A stretch of DNA of 6,864 bases from an uncultured bacterium. GTDB lineage: Bacteria > Verrucomicrobiota > Lentisphaeria > Oligosphaerales > Oligosphaeraceae. The stretch's first letter is position 1. Each line of letters opens with the position of its first letter. Shown in pieces: positions 1 to 5,545 of this stretch. The DNA lies in assembly GCA_902783355.1 (NCBI GenBank), contig CACZQQ010000059.1, forward strand, positions 1 through 6,864, in the 5' to 3' direction. The translations under genes and the position numbers were made by a program. The notes under the pieces were generated by a model. It was not told the DNA's origin. It worked only from the letters and a program-made list of their open reading frames with translations, and made no database searches.

Positions 1-2
1 GC

Positions 3-176
3 GCCGTGGGCCATGAAGAGGCCTACCGGGTCTTCAACATGGGCGTGGGCATGGTGTGGTTCGTGCCGCGCACGGCCGCGGAGGAGGGCCTGCGCCTCAT
101 CCGCGACGCCGGCTTCGACGCCGGCGTCATCGGCGAGGTCGTCGAGGGCAACCGCACGGTCGAGATCACGCTGTAG
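3..176 (+). CDS. purM: Phosphoribosylformylglycinamidine cyclo-ligase (AIR synthase), C-terminal end
   Basis: This is the last 57 codons of a gene that enters from the left edge, ending in TAG at 174-176. The product, cytosolic AIR synthase, closes the imidazole ring of FGAM with ATP to give aminoimidazole ribonucleotide in de novo purine synthesis. The visible segment starts AVGHEEAYRVFNMGVGM; the R-x-FNMGVGM stretch is the conserved glycine-rich strand of the C-terminal AIRS domain. It is followed by the usual helix with repeated acidic and hydrophobic residues, then a final GEVVEGNRTVEITL strand that matches the PurM C-terminus. No start, ATP-binding region or upstream neighbours are visible, so operon context cannot be judged. 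A very stable hairpin begins 17 bases after the stop. PurL and SelD share the fold, but the short tail after the FNMGVGM strand fits PurM best. Confidence 0.88.
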   Translation, partial: AVGHEEAYRVFNMGVGMVWFVPRTAAEEGLRLIRDAGFDAGVIGEVVEGNRTVEITL

Positions 177-193
177 TCCCGGCGTAGAATATG

Positions 194-219
194 GCCTGCG
201 CGGGAGGGGCCGCGCAGGC
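194..219 (+). terminator. GC-rich hairpin after purM, probable transcript end
   Basis: A perfect 10-bp stem (194-203 with 210-219, GCCTGCGCGG/CCGCGCAGGC) has a 6-base loop, GAGGGG, and starts 17 bases after the purM stop. It is the strongest simple hairpin in the gap. There is no T-run after it, so it is not a textbook intrinsic terminator. It may act as a 3'-end stabiliser or as a terminator without a U-tract. Position and stability support the call; function is inferred. Confidence 0.45.
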
Positions 220-266
220 GCCGCGGGCGGGGCGTCCTCCGCATGGAGGGGCGTCTCGCCCACAGT

Positions 267-296
267 AAGATTATGGGCGGCAAGATTATGGGCGGC
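267..296. repeat. Perfect 15-bp tandem duplication
   Basis: AAGATTATGGGCGGC occurs twice head to tail, at 267-281 and 282-296, with no mismatch and no spacer. The unit is more AT-rich at its left end than its surroundings. It could be a replication slippage product or a paired protein-binding site upstream of the Rpn unit; the sequence alone does not decide. Confidence 0.9.
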
Positions 297-302
297 AGGT
301 GA

Positions 303-347
303 AAAGTCACAGAAGGCACGGGAATTAGCGCCACTTTCAGTGACTTT
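303..347. repeat. 8-bp inverted repeat, possible operator or stem
   Basis: AAAGTCAC at 303-310 is the exact reverse complement of GTGACTTT at 340-347, with 29 bases between. A smaller GTGA/TCAC stem overlaps the left arm (299-302 and 307-310). The arms lie between the two tandem duplications in the presumed control region of the Rpn unit. Matching of the arms is certain; a regulatory role is speculative. Confidence 0.4.
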
Positions 348-362
348 GGCGATTTGCGGAGC

Positions 363-386
363 GTTTCCCGCCCGGTTTCCCGCCGG
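363..386. repeat. 12-bp near-perfect tandem duplication
   Basis: GTTTCCCGCCCG at 363-374 is followed directly by GTTTCCCGCCGG at 375-386, differing in one base. This is the second tandem duplication within about 100 bases, and its unit is unrelated to the first. Confidence 0.8.
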
Positions 387-472
387 TGGCTACATTGGAG
401 GCACGACAGCGAAGACGACTGTCCGCGGCCGCAGGGGAGGCCGTCTCCCCTGCTTCAATCCATCCAATGCAC

Positions 473-478
473 AGGAGA
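473..478 (+). promoter_or_regulatory. Ribosome binding site of the small upstream gene
   Basis: AGGAGA lies 7 bases before the ATG at 486. It sets the start there rather than at an earlier in-frame ATG at 354, which has no comparable site. Confidence 0.75.
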
Positions 479-485
479 GACGACC

Positions 486-701
486 ATGCCTGAAGCGCAA
501 CAGATCGAGCAGTCGCCGACATGCGACCGCAGCCTCCGCGAAGAGATGCCGCCGCCGTGGACAGCCCTGCCGGAGGAGGTCTTCTCCTGCCTGGAGTCCG
601 CCAGAATGCTCTACCGTGTCTACCAGTTGCGGCTTGCCCGCGAGGCCGCAGGAGGGCGCAACCGCATGGGGGGAGAAAGCTCCTCCAGGGAGGGCGCATG
701 A
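486..701 (+). CDS. Small unrecognised protein coupled to the Rpn nuclease gene
   Basis: I do not recognise this 71-residue protein. The start at 486 is chosen for its well-placed AGGAGA. The product begins MPEAQQIEQ, has a proline-rich turn (EEMPPPWTALPEE, about residues 19-31), then a likely amphipathic helix (EEVFSCLESARMLYRVYQL, about 30-48), and ends in a polar Gly/Arg/Ser tail. There is no signal peptide or membrane segment. Roughly 80% of its codons end in G or C by my count, which supports real coding. Its TGA overlaps the ATG of the Rpn gene (ATGA, 698-701), so the two are probably co-translated in a fixed ratio. A partner, inhibitor or leader peptide for the nuclease are all possible; function is unknown. 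Confidence 0.6.
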   Translation: MPEAQQIEQSPTCDRSLREEMPPPWTALPEEVFSCLESARMLYRVYQLRLAREAAGGRNRMGGESSSREGA

Positions 702-1720
702 AAAGGATTGACGCCTGCAGCCGGAGATACCTCGTCCTGAACCCCATCTTCGCCGACGCCATCAACTTCGCCGTCTTCGGCGGTCGGCGGGTCGTGCAGG
801 CAGAGAGGCTCAAGGACGAGGACACGCGCCTCACGCAGGCCCTGCTGGCCAAGTCCGGCGAGGGCGATCCCGTGCGCGAGCGCTACCGCGACCTCCTGAA
901 GTCGACCTGCATCAAGAGCGACGGGAAGGCCTGCTACGTGCTCTTCGGCATCGAGAACCAGGCGACGGCGGAGACGGCCATGGTGCTGCGGTGCCTGGAG
1001 TACGACATCATGACACTCCGCAGGGAGCTCTGCGGAGTCGTCGCCCGGCGGCTCGGCGACAAGGCGCCCGCTGGGGAGAGGGAGCTGTTGGCGCGGCTGC
1101 GCCCCGGCGACAGGGTGCCGCCGGTCGTCACGGTCGTCGTCTACTGGAGCCCGGAGAGGTGGAATGCCCCCAGACGGCTGAGCGAACTGTTCGACTGCCC
1201 GTTGCCGGAAATGCGCCGCTTCCTGCCGGAGTATAGGCTCAGGTTGATTGAGCCCTGCCGTCTGACGGCGGATTTGCGGAGGAGGTTCGCGACAAACCTC
1301 GGAGGCGTGCTACATTATGCACAGTCCCTGAAGAGCAGACGGGCGATGGAGGCATTTGTGAAAAACGCGCCCTGGCTCGGGTCATTGACACAGACCGAGG
1401 CGGATCTGCTCAGCGCACTTGACGAGTCGGCGGCGGGGCACATCAAGGTGGCAGGCAAAACAGAAGGAGACAACGACATGAAAGGCGCATGGGCCGAGCT
1501 GGCAGAATACGCGGAGAACCGCGGTATCAAGAAGGGCATCAGGCGGGGCCGTGCGGAGGGCCGCGCGGAGGGGAAGAACGAAGAGAGGCAGGCCAACATC
1601 CAGCAGCTGGCGCGTTCCCTGCACGAGGCGGGTTTGGCCAATGAATCGTGCGTCTCCCTCATGATGTCCACCTTCAAGATGTCCTCGCGCATGGCACGCA
1701 AGTATCTGGCGGAGGCCTAG
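698..1720 (+). CDS. Rpn-family PD-(D/E)XK nuclease (recombination-promoting nuclease / putative transposase)
   Basis: The product is 340 residues, starting MKRIDACSRRYL. The start at 698 follows a GGAGG at 689-693 and overlaps the stop of the small gene; a longer frame opens upstream without a comparable site. Family marks are visible in order: FADAINF at 18-24, RDLLK with D65, then GIENQ with E86-x-Q88. D65 with E86/Q88 is my reading of the PD-(D/E)XK core, with Q in the usual K place. Then come the LRCLEYDIM helix (97-105), a VVTVVVYW strand followed by PERWNAPRRLSELF, and EYRLRLIEP. The last 80 residues are helical and charged, with GRAE-GRAE-GKNE repeats. Rpn proteins are DNA endonucleases that stimulate RecA-independent recombination and act as toxic anti-phage proteins. 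No terminal repeats or target-site duplications are visible, so the name transposase should not be read as an insertion sequence. Confidence 0.85.
   Translation: MKRIDACSRRYLVLNPIFADAINFAVFGGRRVVQAERLKDEDTRLTQALLAKSGEGDPVRERYRDLLKSTCIKSDGKACYVLFGIENQATAETAMVLRCLEYDIMTLRRELCGVVARRLGDKAPAGERELLARLRPGDRVPPVVTVVVYWSPERWNAPRRLSELFDCPLPEMRRFLPEYRLRLIEPCRLTADLRRRFATNLGGVLHYAQSLKSRRAMEAFVKNAPWLGSLTQTEADLLSALDESAAGHIKVAGKTEGDNDMKGAWAELAEYAENRGIKKGIRRGRAEGRAEGKNEERQANIQQLARSLHEAGLANESCVSLMMSTFKMSSRMARKYLAEA
1464..1470 (+). promoter_or_regulatory. Internal ribosome binding site within the Rpn gene
   Basis: AAGGAGA sits inside the Rpn reading frame, 7 bases before an in-frame ATG at 1478. Motif and spacing closely match the site in front of the small upstream gene (AGGAGA, also 7 bases). 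It is at least as good as the site of the full-length Rpn gene, so initiation here is likely. Confidence 0.65.
1478..1720 (+). CDS. Predicted separately translated C-terminal Rpn fragment (RpnS-like intragenic antitoxin)
   Basis: This is an in-frame internal gene: codon 261 of Rpn is ATG, preceded by AAGGAGA at ideal spacing. It would give an 80-residue product beginning MKGAWAELAEYAENRG and sharing the Rpn stop. The fragment lacks the whole nuclease core. It holds a basic helix with four-residue repeats (GRAE, GRAE, GKNE), then LARSLHEAGL and a terminal helical segment ending ARKYLAEA. In studied Rpn proteins the C-terminal domain is translated separately as RpnS, dimerises through a helix that can carry variable four-residue repeats, and blocks the toxic full-length form. 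The gene layout here fits that model. Actual translation and inhibition are inferred, not shown. Confidence 0.6.
   Translation: MKGAWAELAEYAENRGIKKGIRRGRAEGRAEGKNEERQANIQQLARSLHEAGLANESCVSLMMSTFKMSSRMARKYLAEA
1547..1582 (+). repeat. 12-bp in-frame repeats encoding GRAE-GRAE-GKNE
   Basis: Three consecutive 12-base units encode Gly-Arg-Ala-Glu (1547-1558), Gly-Arg-Ala-Glu (1559-1570) and the diverged Gly-Lys-Asn-Glu (1571-1582). The first two differ by one base (GGCCGTGCGGAG and GGCCGCGCGGAG). Tetrapeptide repeats in this helix vary in number between strains in other Rpn proteins, which suggests slippage-driven length change. Confidence 0.7.
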
Positions 1721-1796
1721 GCGGTCGGGGCGGCCGCCCCGCATGGTCCACTGTCCATAAACAGACGTCGTCTAGAGGGAGTCGGGGCTGTCTGGA

Positions 1797-1824
1797 GAGG
1801 CGCGCCTGCCGTCTGCCGCGCCTC
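1797..1824 (+). terminator. Hairpin after the Rpn gene, possible terminator
   Basis: GAGGCGCG at 1797-1804 pairs perfectly with CGCGCCTC at 1817-1824 across a 12-base loop, 77 bases after the Rpn stop. No T-run follows, so termination is only a possibility. A shorter stem, GGCTT-CAGA-AAGCC, follows at 1839-1852. A 14-bp palindrome without a loop, GGGGCGGCCGCCCC, lies at 1727-1740 directly after the stop. The rest of 1721-1919 holds no gene that I can support. Confidence 0.3.
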
Positions 1825-1919
1825 CCATGCATGAAATCGGCTTCAGAAAGCCTACAGTCTTGACAGGCAGGATTATTTTAACCGCAAACGCCGGAATGAC
1901 GGGATGACCGAACTGAATT

Positions 1920-1925
1920 AAGGAG
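1920..1925 (+). promoter_or_regulatory. Ribosome binding site of the pseudouridine synthase gene
   Basis: AAGGAG lies 10 bases before the ATG at 1936, within an AT-richer leader (1866-1925). It fixes the start of the gene. No in-frame alternative with a comparable site was seen. Confidence 0.7.
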
Positions 1926-1935
1926 CTTCAAGACT

Positions 1936-3063
1936 ATGGACAATTCCGAGACAATGGGACGGCCGCAGGGCGAACGCATCGCCAAGTACCTGGCCGAATG
2001 CGGCGTCGCGTCGCGCCGCAACTGCGAGCAGTATGTCGTCGAGGGGCGTGTGACGGTGAACGGCGAGGCGGTGACCTCGCCCGCGCACAACATCGATCCC
2101 GCGCACGACCAGGTGCGCTTCGAGGGCAAGCTCGTGACTCCGTCGCCGCAGGGCAAGGTCTACCTCATGCTGAACAAGCCGGCCGGATACACCTGCAGCG
2201 CCCATGACGTCCATGCCAAGGAGCTTGTCTACCAGCTGATTCCGGCGCAGTTCGGCCGCGTCTTCACCATCGGCCGCCTGGACCGCGATTCCGAGGGGCT
2301 TCTGCTGCTGACCAACGACGGCGACTTCGCGCAGAAGGTCGTCCACCCCTCCAAGCGCATCTACAAGCGCTACTACGTGGAGTGCGCGGGCCAGTTCACC
2401 ACCAGCCTGAGGCGGCGTCTTCTGGACGGCATGTACGACAACGGCGAATTCCTGCAGGCCTTGGCGGTGGAGCAGAAGAGCGTCCAGCGCGGCATCTGCG
2501 CCCTGGAGATCGTTTTGGGCGAGGGGCGCAAGCGCGAGGTGCGCCGCCTGTGCAAGGACGTGGGGCTCAAGGTCCTGCTGCTACGCCGGATCGCCATCGG
2601 CCAGCTGCGCCTTGACAGCCGTTTGAAGCCAGGCGGCTGGCGCGTGCTGACGGAAAACGAACTGAAGCTGGCGCTTACGCCTGTGGAACTGCCGGCGCCT
2701 GCCGCCAATGCGCCGCGTCCTGCCGAGGCCAAGCCCTATTGGATGTATGGCAAGGAGGAGCGCGAGGAGAGGCGCGGCCGTCCGCGCCGCGAGGCCGCGT
2801 CCCGCGGCGGCGACAAGGGCAGGGCGTGGGACGAGCGCAGGCCGCGCGGCGATGCTTTCGGGCGCGGCGGCGACGACGATGGCGCGCCGCTGGATGAGCG
2901 CAGGCCGCGCCGTGACTTCTCCGCAAAGGGGAAGGCGCCCGCGAACCGCGCGCGTCCGGCCCGCCGTCAGGAACGCCATGAAGAGAATGGCTTCGGCGAG
3001 GCGCCGCGCCGTCCCGAGGCGACGAAATTCCGGCGCAAGGGGCCGCCGCGTGGCTGGCGGTAG
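1936..3063 (+). CDS. rluB: rRNA pseudouridine synthase, RsuA/RluB/E/F family, with Arg/Gly-rich tail
   Basis: This 375-residue cytosolic enzyme would isomerise a uridine in ribosomal RNA to pseudouridine. RluB targets helix 89 of 23S rRNA; the exact target here is inferred. An S4 RNA-binding domain covers about residues 12-60 (RIAKYLAECGVASRRNCEQ, then EGRVTVNG). The catalytic domain has MLNKPAGY (78-85), the signature GRLDRDSEGLLLLTNDG (113-129) with catalytic Asp116, Y-rich KRYYVE, and a GEGRKREVRRLC motif. The core ends near residue 248. After it comes a 126-residue Pro/Arg/Gly/Asp-rich tail, containing two DERRPR blocks, that is probably disordered and RNA-binding; E. coli RluB also has a basic tail. 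mutS2 starts 3 bases after the stop. The family is certain; RluB rather than RsuA is favoured by the tail. Confidence 0.85.
   Translation: MDNSETMGRPQGERIAKYLAECGVASRRNCEQYVVEGRVTVNGEAVTSPAHNIDPAHDQVRFEGKLVTPSPQGKVYLMLNKPAGYTCSAHDVHAKELVYQLIPAQFGRVFTIGRLDRDSEGLLLLTNDGDFAQKVVHPSKRIYKRYYVECAGQFTTSLRRRLLDGMYDNGEFLQALAVEQKSVQRGICALEIVLGEGRKREVRRLCKDVGLKVLLLRRIAIGQLRLDSRLKPGGWRVLTENELKLALTPVELPAPAANAPRPAEAKPYWMYGKEEREERRGRPRREAASRGGDKGRAWDERRPRGDAFGRGGDDDGAPLDERRPRRDFSAKGKAPANRARPARRQERHEENGFGEAPRRPEATKFRRKGPPRGWR
2830..2910 (+). repeat. Diverged duplication in the RluB tail
   Basis: GACGAGCGCAGGCCGCGC (2830-2847) and GATGAGCGCAGGCCGCGC (2893-2910) differ in one base and both encode DERRPR. They are separated by a GC-rich stretch encoding Gly/Asp/Arg. 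The tail seems to have grown by internal duplication. Confidence 0.6.
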
Positions 3064-3066
3064 GCC

Positions 3067-5496
3067 ATGACGACGGTTTCAGAAGAAACACTGGCCTCGC
3101 TTGGCTTCCGTTCACTGCTGGCGCTTGTCTCCGGCTACGCGCAGTCGGCGGAGGGCAGGGCGGCTCTGCTCGCCTTGGCGCCGCTGGATTCTCTGGCGGA
3201 GATTCGCGGCAAACGCGGGCTTTATGAAGATATGCTTGCGTTGCAGGAACTTACGGTATCTCTGCCGGGGCTGCCGCTTCCGGAGAGCGCCGCGCTCATG
3301 AGACGCGTCCAGCCGGCAGGGGCCCTCCTGGACGGCGAAGAACTGCTTGTCTTCCGCGAGATTCTCGCCATCGGGCAGGAGCTTCTCCGCTTCCGCGCCC
3401 AGCCGGAGGTGCAGGCGCTGTCCGTCCTGTCGGCCTTGTGCGCGCGCGTCACCGCCGCGCCCGCCCTCTATGCGGAGCTTGTACGTACATTGGACGTGGA
3501 CGGTACAATCCTTGACAATGCGACGCCGCGGCTGCGGGAGATCCGCCAGGCGCGCGTCGCGACTGAGCGCCGCCTGCAGCGCGCCCTGGAGGGCATTCTG
3601 CAGGACGAACACTATTCGACGATTCTGCAGGAGCGCTTCGTGACGACGCGCGGCGGCCGCTACGTCATTCCCGTGCGGCGTGACGCGCGTGCGCAACTGC
3701 CTGGGCTTGTACATGATGTTTCTTCGACCGGCCAGACGCTCTTCGTCGAGCCGACCGCCACACTTGGGCTCGGCAACGACCTCTCGACGCTGGCGGCCGA
3801 GGAGCGCGAGGAGGTCCGCCGCATTCTGGCCGAACTCTCCGGCGGCGTCCGTGCCGCCCTGCCGGAACTGCGCGCCGACGTGGCGGCCATCGCCGAACTG
3901 GACGCGGCGGCGGCGGTCGCGCGGTGGGCGGCCGACTACGGTTGCCATTTGCCGGCCTTCGGCGGCCAGCTGGCGCTGAGGGGGGCGCGCCATCCGCTGC
4001 TGTGCGCGCAGTTCCGCGCAGAGAAGCCGCCGCGCCGCCCCGTCCCGCTGGAACTCGAGATGCCGATGGGGACGCGCGTGCTGGCCATCACGGGCTCCAA
4101 CGCGGGCGGCAAGACGGTCGCCCTCAAGACGATAGGACTGCTTTCGCTTGCCGCGCAATGCGGCCTGCCCGTGCCTGCGGAGGAGGGCAGCCTCTTCCAG
4201 GTCTTCGACTACGTCGCCTCCGACATCGGCGACGGGCAGTCCATCTCCGAAAACCTCTCCACCTTCTCCGCGCACGCGGCCAACATGGCCACCATCCTGA
4301 AGACGCTTCCCGGCCACAGCCATTCCCTCGTGCTGCTGGACGAGCTTGGCTCCGGCACGGATCCCGCCGAGGGCGGTGCGCTGGCGTGCGCCGTCCTCGG
4401 GGCGGTCGTGCGGCAGAATGCGCTGACGGTCGCCACGACCCATCTGGAGGCGGTCAAGGATTTCGTCCACGCCGGCCACGCGATGGTCAACGCCTCCGTC
4501 CGCTTCAACCCCGACACGCTGGAGCCGGAATACGCGCTGGAGGTCGGCCGGCCGGGTGCCAGCCACGCCCTCCAGATCGCCGCGCGCATGGGCTTCCCGA
4601 AGGCGGTCCTCGACCACGCACGCTCCTTCCTGACGGGCGGCCAGCTCCATCTGGAGGAGCTGCTGCGGCAGCTGGAGGGCGAACGGCGCGAGCTCCAGCG
4701 CCGCAACAGCCAGGCGCAGGCGGCGCTGGAGGCCGCCGAGACGGCACGCCGGCAGGTGGAGGAGACGCAGGCCGAACTGAAGAAGACACGCAAGCAGCTC
4801 ATGGGCGACGCCTACGCCCGCGCGGAGGCCATGGTCGCCAACGCCCGCCGCGACCTCGAGAACCTGCTGCGCGTCTTCCGCGAGAAGGCGGGAAAGGCGG
4901 CGGACGCGGAAGCTGTCCGCCAGGCCGCCGCGATGGCGCGTCAGGCTTTGGAGACAAAGGAGCGGCAAGTGGCCGCAGGCGCCGCGTCCAGCACACTTAA
5001 GCCAGTATGTAAACCATTGCAAATCAATCAGTTAGAGCCAGGTAAGCGCATTTGGGTGGAACGCCTGGGGGCGCACGGGCGCATCATTTCGGCGGATGCG
5101 CGGCACAAGACGCTCCAGGTCGATGTCAACGGCGTGCCCTTCTCGCTGAAGACCGCGGAGGTCTTTCCGGAGCAGGCGCCGCCGACGCCCGCCGAGGAGC
5201 GGCCCCCTGCCGTCTCCGTCACGATACCGCGCTTCGAAGGGCAGACCAGCCATGAACTCAATCTCGTGGGCATGCGCGTGGACGAGGCGCTGCCGCAGCT
5301 GGAGAACTATCTTAACCACTGCATTCTGGCGCATATCTACGAGGTGCGCATCGTCCACGGCTTCGGCACGGGCCGCCTCCGCGCCGGCGTCCACGCCTGG
5401 CTGCGCCAGCAGCGCTGCGTGGAGAGCTTCCGGCTGGGCGTCGACCAGCGCGACACGGGCGGCGCAGGCGTCACTCTCGTGACCCTCAGGGGATAG
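3067..5496 (+). CDS. mutS2: MutS2: MutS-like ATPase with C-terminal KOW and Smr domains
   Basis: The product is 809 residues, close to the usual 780-800. Core and lever regions come first, with TRGGRYVIPVRRDAR and the family's VHDVSSTGQTLFVEP. The ATPase shows Walker A GSNAGGKT (343-350), Walker B LVLLDELGSGTDPAEG with D425-E426, and the switch histidine H459 in TTHLEAVK. A long coiled coil (about 525-640), a KOW-like segment (about 657-700) and a C-terminal Smr domain (about 729-809) follow. There is no mismatch-recognition domain, as expected for MutS2. In B. subtilis MutS2 senses and splits collided ribosomes; elsewhere it suppresses recombination. The Smr DLRG motif reads N-L-V-G (N732, V734), while HGFGTG (764-769) is kept. 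It starts 3 bases after rluB, with no strong own ribosome binding site, so translational coupling is likely. Residues 643-660 use AT-rich codons unlike the rest. Confidence 0.95.
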   Translation: MTTVSEETLASLGFRSLLALVSGYAQSAEGRAALLALAPLDSLAEIRGKRGLYEDMLALQELTVSLPGLPLPESAALMRRVQPAGALLDGEELLVFREILAIGQELLRFRAQPEVQALSVLSALCARVTAAPALYAELVRTLDVDGTILDNATPRLREIRQARVATERRLQRALEGILQDEHYSTILQERFVTTRGGRYVIPVRRDARAQLPGLVHDVSSTGQTLFVEPTATLGLGNDLSTLAAEEREEVRRILAELSGGVRAALPELRADVAAIAELDAAAAVARWAADYGCHLPAFGGQLALRGARHPLLCAQFRAEKPPRRPVPLELEMPMGTRVLAITGSNAGGKTVALKTIGLLSLAAQCGLPVPAEEGSLFQVFDYVASDIGDGQSISENLSTFSAHAANMATILKTLPGHSHSLVLLDELGSGTDPAEGGALACAVLGAVVRQNALTVATTHLEAVKDFVHAGHAMVNASVRFNPDTLEPEYALEVGRPGASHALQIAARMGFPKAVLDHARSFLTGGQLHLEELLRQLEGERRELQRRNSQAQAALEAAETARRQVEETQAELKKTRKQLMGDAYARAEAMVANARRDLENLLRVFREKAGKAADAEAVRQAAAMARQALETKERQVAAGAASSTLKPVCKPLQINQLEPGKRIWVERLGAHGRIISADARHKTLQVDVNGVPFSLKTAEVFPEQAPPTPAEERPPAVSVTIPRFEGQTSHELNLVGMRVDEALPQLENYLNHCILAHIYEVRIVHGFGTGRLRAGVHAWLRQQRCVESFRLGVDQRDTGGAGVTLVTLRG

Positions 5497-5503
5497 TCGC
5501 GGC

Positions 5504-5540
5504 AAAAAGAAAGCCCCGTCGGCCGTGTGGCCAGCGGGGC
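5504..5540 (-). terminator. Intrinsic terminator of tRNA-Glu
   Basis: Read on the - strand, GCCCCG (5540-5535) pairs with CGGGGC (5518-5513), and an inner GGCC/GGCC stem closes a 4-base loop at 5525-5528. The stem is followed by TTTCTTTTT (5512-5504). It begins 5 bases after the encoded CCA of the tRNA. On the + strand no T-run follows, so it is a poor terminator for mutS2, although the hairpin lies 16 bases after the mutS2 stop and could still protect that 3' end. Confidence 0.85.
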
Positions 5541-5545
5541 GATAT

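Larger units (their letters stand above)
177..485. other. Noncoding gap between purM and the Rpn locus
   Basis: I see no credible gene in these 309 bases; open frames here have no recognisable protein and are GC-rich shadows. The stretch holds the purM hairpin and a second nested fold: CCTCC-GCAT-GGAGG at 236-249, inside GGGCG/CGCCC at 225-229 and 257-261. GGGGCGTC occurs at 229-236 and again at 248-255. It also holds a 15-bp tandem repeat, a 12-bp tandem repeat and an 8-bp inverted repeat, each listed separately. I could not find a convincing -35/-10 pair, although the promoter for the downstream two-gene unit should lie here. Confidence 0.6.

Noticed and set aside
521..697. 59-residue N-terminal extension of the Rpn protein
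   Set aside because: The Rpn frame is open back to 521, but the extension overlaps the small gene, lacks family motifs, and the ATG at 698 has a GGAGG site and gives the usual Rpn N-terminus.
13..711. 232-codon + strand open frame spanning the purM end and the intergenic gap
   Set aside because: It overlaps purM in another frame and then crosses the hairpins and the small gene; the Arg/Ala/Ser-rich product matches nothing and has no good ribosome binding site.
337..852. 171-codon - strand open frame opposite the small gene and Rpn start
   Set aside because: It is antisense to better supported genes with matched ribosome binding sites and shows no recognisable domain.
698..1720. Rpn gene as part of an insertion sequence
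   Set aside because: The family is often annotated as putative transposase, but I found no terminal inverted repeats or target-site duplications around 486-1720.
1727..1740. GGGGCGGCCGCCCC palindrome as the Rpn terminator
   Set aside because: It is a perfect palindrome with no loop and no T-run after it; in a sequence this GC-rich, such palindromes arise easily.
1860..1888. TTGACA at 1860-1865 as the -35 of the rluB promoter
   Set aside because: The hexamer is perfect, but no -10-like sequence lies 16-18 bases downstream; the only AT-rich candidate (TATTTT at 1874) is about 8 bases away, so I did not call a promoter.
3112..5022. 636-codon open frame on the - strand opposite mutS2
   Set aside because: It lies wholly antisense to a gene with every MutS2 motif intact, its product is low-complexity and unrecognisable, and long antisense frames are expected where nearly all codons end in G or C.
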